From IDS-8 sp964607425 (GTDB lineage Bacteria > Pseudomonadota > Gammaproteobacteria > Steroidobacterales > Woeseiaceae): a DNA stretch of 27,139 bases. Position 1 is the stretch's first letter. Each line of letters starts with the position of its first letter. Below the pieces are notes generated by a model. That model did not search any database and was not told the DNA's origin. It saw only the letters and a list, made by a program, of their open reading frames with translations. The translations under genes and the position numbers were made by a program. Below, piece after piece: positions 1-8,171 of this stretch. The stretch lies in the NCBI GenBank assembly GCA_964607425.1, contig CAZSKQ010000039.1:1-27139 (forward strand), written 5' to 3'.

Positions 1-55
1 CCCGCATGGCGGGCTCCTACGGGACATGCTGGTCGCCCGCATGGCGGGCTCCTAC
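1..55 (-). repeat. REP-like palindromic repeat, two direct copies
   Basis: Two identical 20-base copies occupy 1-20 and 36-55, with a 35-base period. Each contains a small hairpin (CCCGC-ATG-GCGGG). Read on the minus strand a unit is GTAGGAGCCCGCCATGCGGG, and the complete copy continues with CGACC. This is the look of gammaproteobacterial REP elements mobilised by RAYT (TnpA-REP) transposases. The first copy may be cut by the window edge. The pair lies just downstream of the minus-strand operon ending at 64, so it could also end transcription or stabilise the mRNA 3' end. Confidence 0.7.
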
Positions 56-63
56 AAAACGGG

Positions 64-381
64 TCAGCGGGTAAGCTTGTCGGACGGGATGCGGATGTCG
101 TAGTGCTCGACGACCAGCGCGCTGCGCCGCACCGCCTTCTCGGATGAGTACAGGAGCCGTTTGCCCTCGGCGTCGTAGACGCGCAGGTAGAGATCGGGCT
201 GCGTCTCCTCGAGGTCCCGGAACTGGACGTCGGTGTACGAGATCTCGAAACGGCCTTCTGCGTCGGTAACGGTCTCACCGAGATCGTCGTCGAAGACCCA
301 GTCCTTGTCGTACGCGCGGACGCGCAGCCCCGCCAGCGGCTTCCCGGATTCCTGCTCGACGATTGTTCCGACTACCAGCAT
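64..381 (-). CDS. Small transthyretin-like / carboxypeptidase-regulatory-like beta-sandwich protein
   Basis: A 105-aa protein. It begins with a beta-strand and the phrase GTIVEQESGKPLAGLRVRAYD, followed by TDAEGRFEISY, which is the usual pattern of carboxypeptidase-regulatory-like or transthyretin-like (prealbumin) folds: 'x-V-x-D-x-x-G-x-P-L-x-G-x-x-V ... T-D-x-x-G-x-F'. There is no signal peptide or membrane segment, so it is probably cytoplasmic, unlike many members of this fold. A strong ribosome site (GGGGAGG) lies about five bases before the ATG at 381, which fixes the start. It is the last gene of a five-gene minus-strand run, 29 bases after the EEP-family protein. Its biochemical role cannot be read from sequence; binding of a protein or carbohydrate partner is typical for the fold. 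Confidence 0.75.
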   Translation of the reverse strand: MLVVGTIVEQESGKPLAGLRVRAYDKDWVFDDDLGETVTDAEGRFEISYTDVQFRDLEETQPDLYLRVYDAEGKRLLYSSEKAVRRSALVVEHYDIRIPSDKLTR

Positions 382-410
382 AAGTGCCTCCCCGTCGGCC
401 AGCGATTATT

Positions 411-1118
411 TTATGGGCGCGCCAGCCGGGGAGCAACACGGCGTAGGTCGGCCCAGAGCGGGAGGTGGTCGGAAGCCAGGCGCGCCTCGCCGTGCACGCC
501 GGCGCGCACGAGGCTCAAGGTGGCCTCGAACCAGATCCGGTCGAGCGGCAGCAGCGGCCAGGCCGATGGCCAGGTCCGGTGCCGCCCGGCCGAAAGGAAG
601 CCGCGCTCCAGCACCCGCGCTGCCGCACCGGATCCCGTCGGCTCGTTGAAATCCCCCATCACGATCGTCGGGCGGTTGTCGGCCTCGGCCAGCGCTTCGA
701 TCTTCAGCGCCTGCTGCCGCCGTTCGCGGCGGTTCAATCCGAGGTGCAGGCACAGCACGTTGATACGGCCGAGCGCCGACTCGATCGTTGCCTCGATCAT
801 CGACCGCGGCTCGCGCGAGCCGTAGCTGATGTCGTGCTCCCGCCATTCGGCGATGGGCCAGCGGGAGAGCAGCATGTGCCCGTAATCGCCGTCCAGCGTG
901 CGCACGGTACGCACTTCCGCCCGGTGGTTGCCGAGCGACGCGCCGAGCAGGTCGAAACCGTCGCGCCGATCGCGGCGGCTGTCCACCTCCTGCAGGGCGG
1001 CAATGTCCGGGGCTATCGCGCGGATGTGCCGCCGGACCCGCTCCGGGTCCAGCCGCCCGTCGATGCCGATGCAGCTGTGCACATTCCAGGTCAGCACCCG
1101 CAGCGCAGGTTCCGTCAT
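411..1118 (-). CDS. Endonuclease/exonuclease/phosphatase (EEP) family protein
   Basis: A 235-aa protein covering one complete EEP domain, the metal-dependent phosphoesterase fold of DNase I, exonuclease III and sphingomyelinase. All catalytic motifs are visible: TWNVH (Asn12), LQEVD (Glu44), LHLGL (His125), GDFNEP (Asp156, Asn158), LDRIW (Asp193) and ASDHLPLWADL (Asp217-His218). Its ATG overlaps the stop of the upstream phospholipase D gene (ATGA, 1115-1118), so the two are translationally coupled. There is no signal peptide, so it should act in the cytoplasm. Pairing with a PLD-VTT protein suggests a shared role in phosphodiester or lipid headgroup cleavage, but whether the substrate is nucleic acid or lipid cannot be decided here. 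The family call is firm; the substrate is unknown. Confidence 0.9.
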   Translation of the reverse strand: MTEPALRVLTWNVHSCIGIDGRLDPERVRRHIRAIAPDIAALQEVDSRRDRRDGFDLLGASLGNHRAEVRTVRTLDGDYGHMLLSRWPIAEWREHDISYGSREPRSMIEATIESALGRINVLCLHLGLNRRERRQQALKIEALAEADNRPTIVMGDFNEPTGSGAAARVLERGFLSAGRHRTWPSAWPLLPLDRIWFEATLSLVRAGVHGEARLASDHLPLWADLRRVAPRLARP

Positions 1119-3259
1119 TCCGGCTCTTTCGAGCGACGCACGCGGGCGACAATCCGCTGCAGGAGGAAGGCGAGACCGATCCAGAGCACCGCGACGAGGA
1201 CAAACCAGAGAATATTCATCGGGTCCGGGTTCTGCCAGACTTCCCGCAGGCGGTCACCCACCATCGTCATGACGAACACCCCCGGCAGGAGGCCGAGCGC
1301 GGTGCCCGCGAGATAGGCGGGCGGACGCACCTGCGCGGCGCCCATGATCATGTTGGCCACCGTGAACGGTGCCAGCGGCACCATGCGCAAGGCGGTGACC
1401 GTGACCATGCCGCCGGTCCGCAGGCCGCGGTATATCCGGCGGAACATCTTGCCGGTCACGTTACGCACGGCTTTGGTGCCCGTCCAGCGCCCGGCGAGGT
1501 AACCCACCCACGCGCTCGCCATGCTGCAGGTCATCGCCGTCACGAAGCCGAGCAGCGGCCCGAGCATCATGCCCGTCACCGCGAGCAGCACGGTGAGTGG
1601 AAACAGGAGCAACCCGCCGATGACGTACACCGCCAGCAGCAGCGGGTAGATCCACCAGTGCCCACGGGCAGCCGCCAGCGCCGGCATCAGCACTTCGGGG
1701 TCTGCCCAGCGGGCCAGCGGCGTGTAGGTCCAGACCAGCACCAGCGCGAGCAGCGCCGCGGCCGCGGCGCCGAGTCGGACCAGCCTGCTCACATCCGATC
1801 CCTTTGTTCGGGCATCGAACATGTCGCCGATGAACTCCTCCGGCTGCAGCGGGCGTTCCGGATCCGCCACGGCGGTGAGTGCCTCTCCCAGCGCTTCTCC
1901 GCCCGTCGCCTGCGCTTCGAGCGGCGCCAGGCCACGGCCGTCGCCGCGAGTTCCGTCGACGATTGCGACGAGCGATGCGCCCCGCGTGAGTGCTGCGTCG
2001 ATTGCCTCCGGTCCGGTGCCGAGGTGCTCACCCAGCAGCCGGCACAGCAGCGCGCGAATGTCGCGACGATGCTCGTCGGTTGTGGCTTCGATGACCACGT
2101 CGCACTCGCTGTCCGCGCCCATTGAACGGTTGTTGAGATTCGAGGAACCGACCCGGATCAGCCGGTCGTCGACGATCATCAGCTTGGCGTGCACCATGAC
2201 CGGCGTGTCCTCGTCGCCGACCCATGGATAAAAAAAGCGCACGCGCGGCGCAAGCCCCGCTTCCGCGATCCGGTCGCGGAAGCGCTGCTGGCCCGCACCC
2301 ATCGTGCGCGCCTCCAGCCAGCCGCGCGGGCTCCGCGGCGTTACCGCGACCACCTCGAGCGCGGGCTCCTGCCGCAGGCGTTCGATCATTGCCTCCGCGA
2401 CGGCCTCGGCGGTGAGGTACTGGTTTTCGATGTAGATCGAGCGCCGCGCGGCAGCGATGGACGCGAGGTAGAGCTGCCGGATCTCGTTCACCGCGGGATG
2501 CTCGTCATTGCCGGGCAGCGTCCGTGCAATGCCGACGTCCACGTCGCGCAGGTCCGGGACGATCTTGTCCGGCCAGGCGGGGTCGACCCGCGGCGCTGCG
2601 ACCTCCTCCGCCGTCGCCTCGCGCCAGCGCCGGCAGGCAATCTCGTACAGGTCCCTGGCGGCGGGCCCGTCAACCATCATCTGCACGTCGTGCCAGGGCG
2701 GATACGGCTCACCGTCGCGTTTGCACCGCCGCGGGTCCGCGGGTTGGTGGGCCGGCGTGTCCCAGCGGCCCGTCGTCAGGTCGAAACCGCCGCAGAACGC
2801 CAGGTTGCCGTCGATGGTCACGAGCTTCTGGTGATGGCAGGAGCCCATCGGCAGGCAGTCGTCCAGTGCTACCCGGATCTGCTTCGGCGTGCGCCACTTG
2901 AGGTTGAGGGAGGGCAGCGGCTCGCGGTCGAGCGCGTAAAGCAGCGAGTAGTCCCACAGCAAGAGCCGCACCGTCAGCTCGGGACGCCGTTCGACCAGGT
3001 GCTCGAGGTAGGCGAGCAACGCCCCCGGCGCCCCGTCGTCCCCGGCACCGCTCTCCCCCACCAGCGGCGTCCTGCTGTCGATGTCCCAGCCGAGAATGAA
3101 CACCGAATGGCAGGCCGTCGCGAGTGCCGCCCGCAGCGTGCCGAAGTAGCTGGCGCCGTCGACCAGCACGGCCGCGCGCTCCGCATGCGATACCCGCCAG
3201 GTGGCCTTGCCCGGAATCACGACGCGCGGTTGGGGAGCGCCTGCATCCATCCGCCGCAT
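1115..3259 (-). CDS. Phospholipase D-like protein with C-terminal VTT (DedA/TVP38-type) membrane domain
   Basis: A 714-aa fusion. The N-terminal two thirds form a double-HKD phospholipase D domain. The first HKD motif is HHQKLVTID (His143, Lys145, Asp150), followed by GGFDL. The second is HAKLMIVDD followed by GSSNLNNRSMG at roughly residues 355-385. The last ~220 residues carry several hydrophobic segments typical of the SNARE-associated/VTT (DedA-superfamily) domain, including a glycine-rich stretch around VTGMMLGPLLGF. PLD enzymes hydrolyse or exchange phosphodiester headgroups, while VTT proteins act as lipid scramblases or flippases. The fusion therefore points to membrane phospholipid processing with the catalytic domain in the cytoplasm (inference). 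ATG at 3259 is used; ATG at 3250 is an equal alternative, and neither has a strong ribosome site. It lies 45 bases after the MFS gene and overlaps the EEP gene. Confidence 0.92.
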   Translation of the reverse strand: MRRMDAGAPQPRVVIPGKATWRVSHAERAAVLVDGASYFGTLRAALATACHSVFILGWDIDSRTPLVGESGAGDDGAPGALLAYLEHLVERRPELTVRLLLWDYSLLYALDREPLPSLNLKWRTPKQIRVALDDCLPMGSCHHQKLVTIDGNLAFCGGFDLTTGRWDTPAHQPADPRRCKRDGEPYPPWHDVQMMVDGPAARDLYEIACRRWREATAEEVAAPRVDPAWPDKIVPDLRDVDVGIARTLPGNDEHPAVNEIRQLYLASIAAARRSIYIENQYLTAEAVAEAMIERLRQEPALEVVAVTPRSPRGWLEARTMGAGQQRFRDRIAEAGLAPRVRFFYPWVGDEDTPVMVHAKLMIVDDRLIRVGSSNLNNRSMGADSECDVVIEATTDEHRRDIRALLCRLLGEHLGTGPEAIDAALTRGASLVAIVDGTRGDGRGLAPLEAQATGGEALGEALTAVADPERPLQPEEFIGDMFDARTKGSDVSRLVRLGAAAAALLALVLVWTYTPLARWADPEVLMPALAAARGHWWIYPLLLAVYVIGGLLLFPLTVLLAVTGMMLGPLLGFVTAMTCSMASAWVGYLAGRWTGTKAVRNVTGKMFRRIYRGLRTGGMVTVTALRMVPLAPFTVANMIMGAAQVRPPAYLAGTALGLLPGVFVMTMVGDRLREVWQNPDPMNILWFVLVAVLWIGLAFLLQRIVARVRRSKEPE

Positions 3260-3304
3260 TCTATCCGCTAGTCACGAGAGGCACAGTGACTCGTAGCGCC
3301 GCGC

Positions 3305-4600
3305 TTACTGCCCCGGGTGCCGGCCCTGCCGGTCGGGTGTGGGAGTCAGGATGAGGACCGCCGCGCCGGCGATGAGCAGCGGCAGGATGGCCGCGACGGC
3401 GGAACGGGCGCTGCCCGTCCAGGCCGCTGCAAAAGCCACGAAGAAAGGTCCCAGCACGGCGGCAAACTTGCCGATCATGTTGTAGAAGCCGAAAAACTCG
3501 GCCGGTTTGTCCGGCGGGATCAGGCGCGCGAAAAGCGAGCGGCTCAGGGATTGCACCCCGCCCTGTGCGACGCCGATCAGGCAGGCCATGGTAAAGAACT
3601 CGGCAACCGAGGTCATGAACGCGGCCCAGGAGGTGACGCCCACGTAGATCGCAAGCCCGGCAAGAATGCCCTTCTTCGGCCCGATGCGCTCGCCGATCGC
3701 CCCGAATGCAAGCGCTGCGGGGAAGCTCACGAACTGGACCACCAGCAGCGCGATCATCAGCTCCTGCGGACCGACGCCGATCTTGTAGCCGAAATCGATG
3801 GCGACCTTCATGACGGTGTTTACGCCGTCGATGTAGAGCCAGTAGGCGACCAGGAAGTAGAGCGCGGGCCGGAGCTTCCGGACTTCACGAAATGTCCCGG
3901 CAAGCTGCGCGAGCCCCTGCGACATTGCCGCTCCCACCCCGAGGCGTATCGACGGCCGGCGCTCGTGCACGAAAGCGAGCAGGGGCGTCGTGAAGAGCAG
4001 CCACCAGGCGGCGACGGAGAGAAAGGCCACGCGGATCGCGGTCGCGAGATCGGGCAGCCCGAACCACCCCGGCTGCAGGATCATCAAAAGGTGCACGGCG
4101 AACAGCAGGCCACCGCCGATATAACCCGCCGAAAAGCCGAACGCCGATACGAGGTCGAAGCGCTGCTCGCTCGTGACGTCGACCAGCATGGAGTCGTAGA
4201 AGATGTTGGCGGCGGCGAACCCGATGGACGCCACGGCGAACACGATCGCGGCCTGCACCCAGGCGCCCTGGGGGACGAAGAACAACCACGCCGTGGCGGT
4301 GGCGCCGAGGACCGCGAACACCATGAGCAGGCGCTTGCGCCAGCCCCCGCTGTCGGCGATGGCGCCGAGCAGCGGCGCGGACAGCGCGAGCAGCAGGCTC
4401 GCGATGCCGTTGGTCGTCATCAGCCGCGCCGTGGTCTCGGCACCGGACGCATCGATACTCCAGTAATCGTTGAAGAACAGCGGGAAAAAACCGACCAGCA
4501 CCGACGTCGCGAACGCGGAATTGCCGAAGTCGTACAGTGCCCAGGAGACGACGGGTTTGCGGAACAGGAGCTGTTTCCAGCCCGTAACGAGTGCGTTCAT
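3305..4600 (-). CDS. MFS transporter of the UMF1 (Atg22-like) family
   Basis: A 431-aa polytopic membrane protein with about 12 hydrophobic segments. The N-terminus reads VVSWALYDFGNSAFATSV, the hallmark of the UMF1/Atg22-like major facilitator family ('W-x-x-Y-D-x-A-x-S-x-x-x'). A second family-like stretch, GVAQGGVQSLSRSLFARLIP, lies in the C-terminal half. Yeast Atg22 exports amino acids from the vacuole; bacterial substrates are mostly unknown. The ATG overlaps the stop of the upstream Ser/Thr kinase gene by four bases (4597-4600), so the kinase and transporter are translationally coupled. This suggests the kinase may act in the same process as the transporter (inference). The protein length is normal for the family and no truncation is seen. 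Confidence 0.9.
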   Translation of the reverse strand: MNALVTGWKQLLFRKPVVSWALYDFGNSAFATSVLVGFFPLFFNDYWSIDASGAETTARLMTTNGIASLLLALSAPLLGAIADSGGWRKRLLMVFAVLGATATAWLFFVPQGAWVQAAIVFAVASIGFAAANIFYDSMLVDVTSEQRFDLVSAFGFSAGYIGGGLLFAVHLLMILQPGWFGLPDLATAIRVAFLSVAAWWLLFTTPLLAFVHERRPSIRLGVGAAMSQGLAQLAGTFREVRKLRPALYFLVAYWLYIDGVNTVMKVAIDFGYKIGVGPQELMIALLVVQFVSFPAALAFGAIGERIGPKKGILAGLAIYVGVTSWAAFMTSVAEFFTMACLIGVAQGGVQSLSRSLFARLIPPDKPAEFFGFYNMIGKFAAVLGPFFVAFAAAWTGSARSAVAAILPLLIAGAAVLILTPTPDRQGRHPGQ

Positions 4601-7119
4601 TCGACCTGCGCGCCGCTGGCCACCTGTGGCCCGCGTACAAGCTCGCGGCGCCAGTGGCGAGCCTCGTCCGGACGATCCCAGGCATCGTACAACTCACCGA
4701 TCCATTCGAGGGCGAGGCGGACGCGGCGGGTGCTGGTGTCGCCCGATGCGTTCAGCGCGGCGATGCTCGCGAGGAGCAGCTGCTCCGCTTCCGCATATCT
4801 CCCGCTCGCGGCCAGGGCGTGCCCGTACGCGGCACTGGTGGCGGCTGCCAGCGGGTCGCCGGGCTCGTAAGCCAGCGCGCGGATATCCATCGCCCGCTGG
4901 AGAACCGGGACAGCCTCCTCGCCCGCGCCCCTCGCGGTCAATACCGCGCCGAGCTCGGTCAGCGTCGATGCCACGTACTGGTGCTTCGGCCCCAGGCTGC
5001 CTTCATAGATCGCCAGAGCTTGCCGCAGCAGCCGCTCCGCCTCCCGGGCTTCCCCCCGGTCGGCCAGCAGCATCGCAAGGCTCGTCATATCGTAGGCGAC
5101 GTACGGGTGCTCCGGGCCCTGCGCCGCGCGATGCAGCCGCAGCGCCTCCCGCAGCGTTTCCTCGGCCGGCTCGAGCTGCCCCTGGTCGTGGAGCAAGGTA
5201 CCAAGCATGACCAAAGACGCCGCGGCGAGATCGTGCTCTTCACCCAGCACCCTGCGGGTGAAATCGATGGACTCCCGGAACATCGCTTCCGCGGCGTCCA
5301 CGTTGCCGCGCGCTCTCAGCACCACGGCGAGGTTCTGCAGCTGGTAGGCCAGCAGCGGGTGATCATTGCCGAGGTGCCGCCGGATACTCGCGATCGCTTC
5401 CCGATAAAGCTTTTCGGCGCCTGCGAGGTCGCCGCGCGCGCGGAGAATGCGGGCGAGCGCACTTTTTCCCTCGGCTATCTCTCTCGCGTAGCCCTCCTCC
5501 TGGCTTTCGTATATCGCCAGGCTTTCCGTCGCATACTCTTCAGCGCGATCCAGCTCGCCGGTGAGCTGCGACAGCTCGGCAAGATTGAACAGGTTGGCGG
5601 CGACAGTCGTGTCCCGGTCCCCATGTGCCTCCCGGTTGTACGCCAGCGCCTGCTGCAGCAAGCTGCCGGCCCGGTCGTAGTCGGCGGTGCGGATGAGCAC
5701 GGCAGCCAGTTCGTTCCTGGTCGCCGCTATCGCGCTGTGCTCTGCGCCGCGGAGAGACGTCCGTAAACGGAGGGACTCCTCCAGCATCCGCGCGGCCGGT
5801 TTGTATTCCCCCAGGTTGAAGTAGACACGGCCGATCGTCTCGGTCAGCGCTGCACGGATCGCCGGGCGCGCGCGGAGCTCGGCGTTTATCCTGGCCGCGC
5901 CCCGCTCGAGGATCTCGCGCGCCGTAATGTTCAGCCCGCGGGCATTCACGGGATCCGGAGCCATGAATATCTGCTCCAGGAACCTCGATACCTCCATGGC
6001 CGTATCCCGCTCCCGGGCGATTCGCTGGTTCTGCAGCGACACCGCAATGCCGAACGCCATGACCAGGGTGAGCAGGGCCGCCGACATTGCAACACCCGCC
6101 ACATGGCGCCGCAGGAACTTCCCGGTGCGATACGTCCACGTATCGGGGCGCGCGGTGATCGGCAGCGATGCCTGGTGCAGCCGGATGTCGTCGGCCAGCT
6201 CATTGACGGACCGGTACCGACGTTCGGGCTCTTTCCGGATCGCGGTGAGCACGATGTTGTCCAGGTCTCCCTGCAGGCGCCGCCGCAGCCTCTCGACGGT
6301 GGTGGACCGGTAGCGCGCCACGATCTCCGGCCGCACCACCTCCAGCTCGCGCTCCTTCGCCTCGGGCTCGTACCAGGAGACACGGACCATCGCGCTCGGC
6401 GGCTGCGGCTGCTCATGGCAGATTTTCCCGGCGACCTCGCGATCGCTGCCCCGCAAGCGGTACGGCGGATGGCCGCACAGGAGGCTGTAAAGCAGCACCC
6501 CCAGCGCATACGTGTCCGTGGCCGTGGTAATCGTTCTCTCGAGAACCTGCTCCGGCGCCGCGTTCTCGGGTGTCATCATGAGCACGCCTTCGCGGGTCAG
6601 GCCGTCGGTGGCCATGCCGGCCGGATCGAGCAGCCTGGCGATGCCGAAATCAAGCAGCTTCGGCGTGCCGTCGCGCGTCACCAGGATGTTGGTCGGCTTG
6701 ATGTCGCGGTGCACGACCAGGTTCTGGTGGGCGTAATGCACCGCGCCGCATATCCGCCGGAACAGGTTCAAGCGTTCGTGAACGGGCAGGCGCCGGCTGT
6801 CACAGTAGTGATTGATGGGAACGCCGTCGATGTATTCCATGACGAGATACGGCGTTCCGTCGGCCGTTGTGCCCCCGTCGAGCAGCCTCGCGATGTTGGG
6901 ATGATCGAGGTTGGCGAGGATCTGGCGCTCGCCCACGAGGCGGCGTTCCGTATCGGGATCGACCAGCCGATTGCGGACCAGCTTGATCGCTACCCTCTGC
7001 CTGAAGCTGTCATCGGCGCGCTCCGCGAGGTACACGATACCCATTCCGCCGCTGCCGATGACACGATCAATGCGGTACGCACCGATCCTGCGTCCGGCCG
7101 GTTCGGCTGATTCACCCAA
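4597..7119 (-). CDS. Transmembrane serine/threonine protein kinase with C-terminal TPR array
   Basis: About 840 aa. A complete Hanks-type kinase domain comes first: glycine loop GSGGMG (residues ~22-27), VAIK lysine (~46), alpha-C glutamate (~64), HRDIKPTN catalytic loop (Asp ~139) and DFG (~157), so it should be active. A single hydrophobic segment at roughly residues 335-360 follows. Then come about ten ~42-residue tetratricopeptide repeats of the kinesin-light-chain type (pattern 'A...L..AL.I...LG..H..VA'). The array should lie in the periplasm and bind protein partners. The start is uncertain. Third-position GC rises sharply at the TTG at 7119, preceded by GGGGG at suitable spacing; a longer frame opens at a TTG at 7185 but runs through AT-rich promoter-like DNA. 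It heads the minus-strand operon and diverges from the gene at 7213. Confidence 0.92.
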   Translation of the reverse strand: MGESAEPAGRRIGAYRIDRVIGSGGMGIVYLAERADDSFRQRVAIKLVRNRLVDPDTERRLVGERQILANLDHPNIARLLDGGTTADGTPYLVMEYIDGVPINHYCDSRRLPVHERLNLFRRICGAVHYAHQNLVVHRDIKPTNILVTRDGTPKLLDFGIARLLDPAGMATDGLTREGVLMMTPENAAPEQVLERTITTATDTYALGVLLYSLLCGHPPYRLRGSDREVAGKICHEQPQPPSAMVRVSWYEPEAKERELEVVRPEIVARYRSTTVERLRRRLQGDLDNIVLTAIRKEPERRYRSVNELADDIRLHQASLPITARPDTWTYRTGKFLRRHVAGVAMSAALLTLVMAFGIAVSLQNQRIARERDTAMEVSRFLEQIFMAPDPVNARGLNITAREILERGAARINAELRARPAIRAALTETIGRVYFNLGEYKPAARMLEESLRLRTSLRGAEHSAIAATRNELAAVLIRTADYDRAGSLLQQALAYNREAHGDRDTTVAANLFNLAELSQLTGELDRAEEYATESLAIYESQEEGYAREIAEGKSALARILRARGDLAGAEKLYREAIASIRRHLGNDHPLLAYQLQNLAVVLRARGNVDAAEAMFRESIDFTRRVLGEEHDLAAASLVMLGTLLHDQGQLEPAEETLREALRLHRAAQGPEHPYVAYDMTSLAMLLADRGEAREAERLLRQALAIYEGSLGPKHQYVASTLTELGAVLTARGAGEEAVPVLQRAMDIRALAYEPGDPLAAATSAAYGHALAASGRYAEAEQLLLASIAALNASGDTSTRRVRLALEWIGELYDAWDRPDEARHWRRELVRGPQVASGAQVE

Positions 7120-7212
7120 TTGGAGCCCCCGAATTGACAGGCCCGGCGATAGTAAATAAATTCCGGGCGGGCATAAATAGAACAAGGCCGAACTGGCCAG
7201 GGGGAAAAAGCC

Positions 7213-7458
7213 ATGGCTCAGCCCGATCTACCGCCACAACAGCACCTCAAGGCACAGCCGGACCTGCCGCCGCAGACAAACAAGGTCTTCCTGTACGCCG
7301 CGGGGGGCGGCTTCGTGGGCGCTTTGCTCGCGATCATCGTTGCGAAAATTCTCGCCGGACCCTGCTGCTGTGTCGCCGCTGCGGGAGAGCAGAGCGCGGC
7401 CCAAACGCATGCTCCCGCGCCCGTTCAGTTGCAGGCGCAAAGGAGTTCCCCGGTTTAG
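7213..7458 (+). CDS. Small single-TM protein, unknown function
   Basis: An 81-aa protein not recognised as a known family. The N-terminal tail has two copies of AQPDLPPQ (residues 2-9 and 14-21). A transmembrane helix follows at about residues 24-48 (VFLYAAGGGFVGALLAIIVAKIL, in two overlapping blocks), then a CCC cysteine triplet just after the membrane and an Ala/Gln/Pro-rich tail. A good ribosome site (AGGGGGA, 7199-7205) lies seven bases before the ATG. It is transcribed divergently from the Ser/Thr kinase operon across a 93-bp gap, so the two may share regulation. The internal repeat, membrane helix and clear ribosome site support a real gene. The cysteine cluster could be a palmitoylation-like, metal or disulfide site, which is not decidable from sequence. 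Confidence 0.6.
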   Translation: MAQPDLPPQQHLKAQPDLPPQTNKVFLYAAGGGFVGALLAIIVAKILAGPCCCVAAAGEQSAAQTHAPAPVQLQAQRSSPV

Positions 7459-7727
7459 TCGCGCGTCACGGCTCGAGGCCCGCCGCGGCCCCGCGCGCGG
7501 GCCTTGCGACTGTCGCAAGTTGGCGTCACTACGGCAGTTTTTGCACGGCATTGCATAAAGTACAACGCCGCATGCGCAACCTGTCTCCCTTTCACGACGC
7601 CGCAAAAAGCCGCTGAAGCGGACGGCCGGCGCGACGGCGGGATCCCGCTCGCTGCAAAGCCGCGCAGGGCGCCGGTCTCGCGGCGTGTCGTGAAAAATCT
7701 CCATGCCGGCCGTCGGCTGAACGCGTG
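7459..7727. other. Intergenic stretch with palindromes upstream of the EF-hand promoter
   Basis: No credible gene is seen between 7459 and the EF-hand promoter; the frames crossing it have shadow-like composition. It holds a perfect inverted repeat with 8-base arms and one central base (CTTGCGAC-T-GTCGCAAG, 7503-7519). It also holds a perfect 12-base palindrome (GCGGGATCCCGC, 7637-7648), 79 bases before the -24 element of the sigma-54-like promoter. Either could be a regulator site, the second being at a typical enhancer distance. Confidence 0.4.
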
Positions 7728-7743
7728 TGGCATGCCGATTGCA
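7728..7743 (+). promoter_or_regulatory. Sigma-54 (RpoN) promoter, -24/-12, for the EF-hand gene
   Basis: The sequence is TGGCAT-GCCGA-TTGCA, against the RpoN consensus TGGCAC-N5-TTGC(A/T). The essential GG and GC are present with exactly ten bases between them. It lies 63 bases before the EF-hand ATG at 7807, in an intergenic region and in the correct orientation. One mismatch from consensus (T for C at the end of the -24 box). It is one of four such sites in the window. Confidence 0.75.
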
Positions 7744-7806
7744 CTATGTCTCCCCGAGCGGCAATGGCCGCGACATTCGTCAGTAGATGGAAGTAAGGAG
7801 AGACGC

Positions 7807-8088
7807 ATGAAGAAGTTCGTAGTAATTGTCGGCGGCCTGATGCTCGCATCCGGCATGGCGCTCGCGGATGACCAGAGCAGCCAGGACCCGAGCATGAGCG
7901 GCAGCCAGGGACAAATGAAGTCCTTCAACGAGCTGGACGAGAACCAGGACGGCGTTATCACGCAGACCGAGGCTTCGGCGGACGCGAACCTCGTAGCCCA
8001 GTTCCAGACGGCCGATGCAAACCAGGACGGTTACCTGACGCCAGCTGAGTTCGACACGATTCAGCAGGAAACTGAAGAAGCCGAATAA
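7807..8088 (+). CDS. Periplasmic EF-hand calcium-binding protein
   Basis: A 93-aa protein. An N-terminal signal peptide (MKKFVVIVGGLMLASGMALA, cleavage likely before DDQ) directs export. Two canonical 12-residue EF-hand loops follow: DENQDGVITQTE and DANQDGYLTPAE, both with Asp at 1 and 5, Gly at 6 and Glu at 12, so calcium binding is expected. The acidic C-terminus ends EETEEAE. A strong ribosome site (AAGGAG, 7795-7800) precedes the ATG, which makes this start much better than upstream ones in the same frame. The gene is probably monocistronic: a sigma-54-type promoter lies upstream and a terminator downstream. Role: a small periplasmic Ca2+ sensor or buffer, probably stress-induced (inference from promoter and neighbours). 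Confidence 0.93.
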   Translation: MKKFVVIVGGLMLASGMALADDQSSQDPSMSGSQGQMKSFNELDENQDGVITQTEASADANLVAQFQTADANQDGYLTPAEFDTIQQETEEAE

Positions 8089-8129
8089 TCCCGCCGGGAT
8101 TGTCCGGACAAGCTCTTAAGGATGAGACG

Positions 8130-8156
8130 GGCCCCATGGACGGGGCCTTTTTCTTT
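8130..8156 (+). terminator. Rho-independent terminator of the EF-hand gene
   Basis: A GGCCCC stem (8130-8135) pairs with GGGGCC (8142-8147) around a six-base loop (ATGGAC), followed directly by TTTTTCTTT. It starts 41 bases after the EF-hand stop codon. The perfect GC stem plus U tract is a textbook intrinsic terminator. Confidence 0.85.
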
Positions 8157-8171
8157 CCCGACCCGCTGGTA

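Noticed and set aside
7530..7560. GGCAG-TTTT-TGCAC as another RpoN-type site upstream of the EF-hand gene
   Set aside because: Only eight bases lie between GG and GC, so the spacing is wrong; the site at 7728 is correct.
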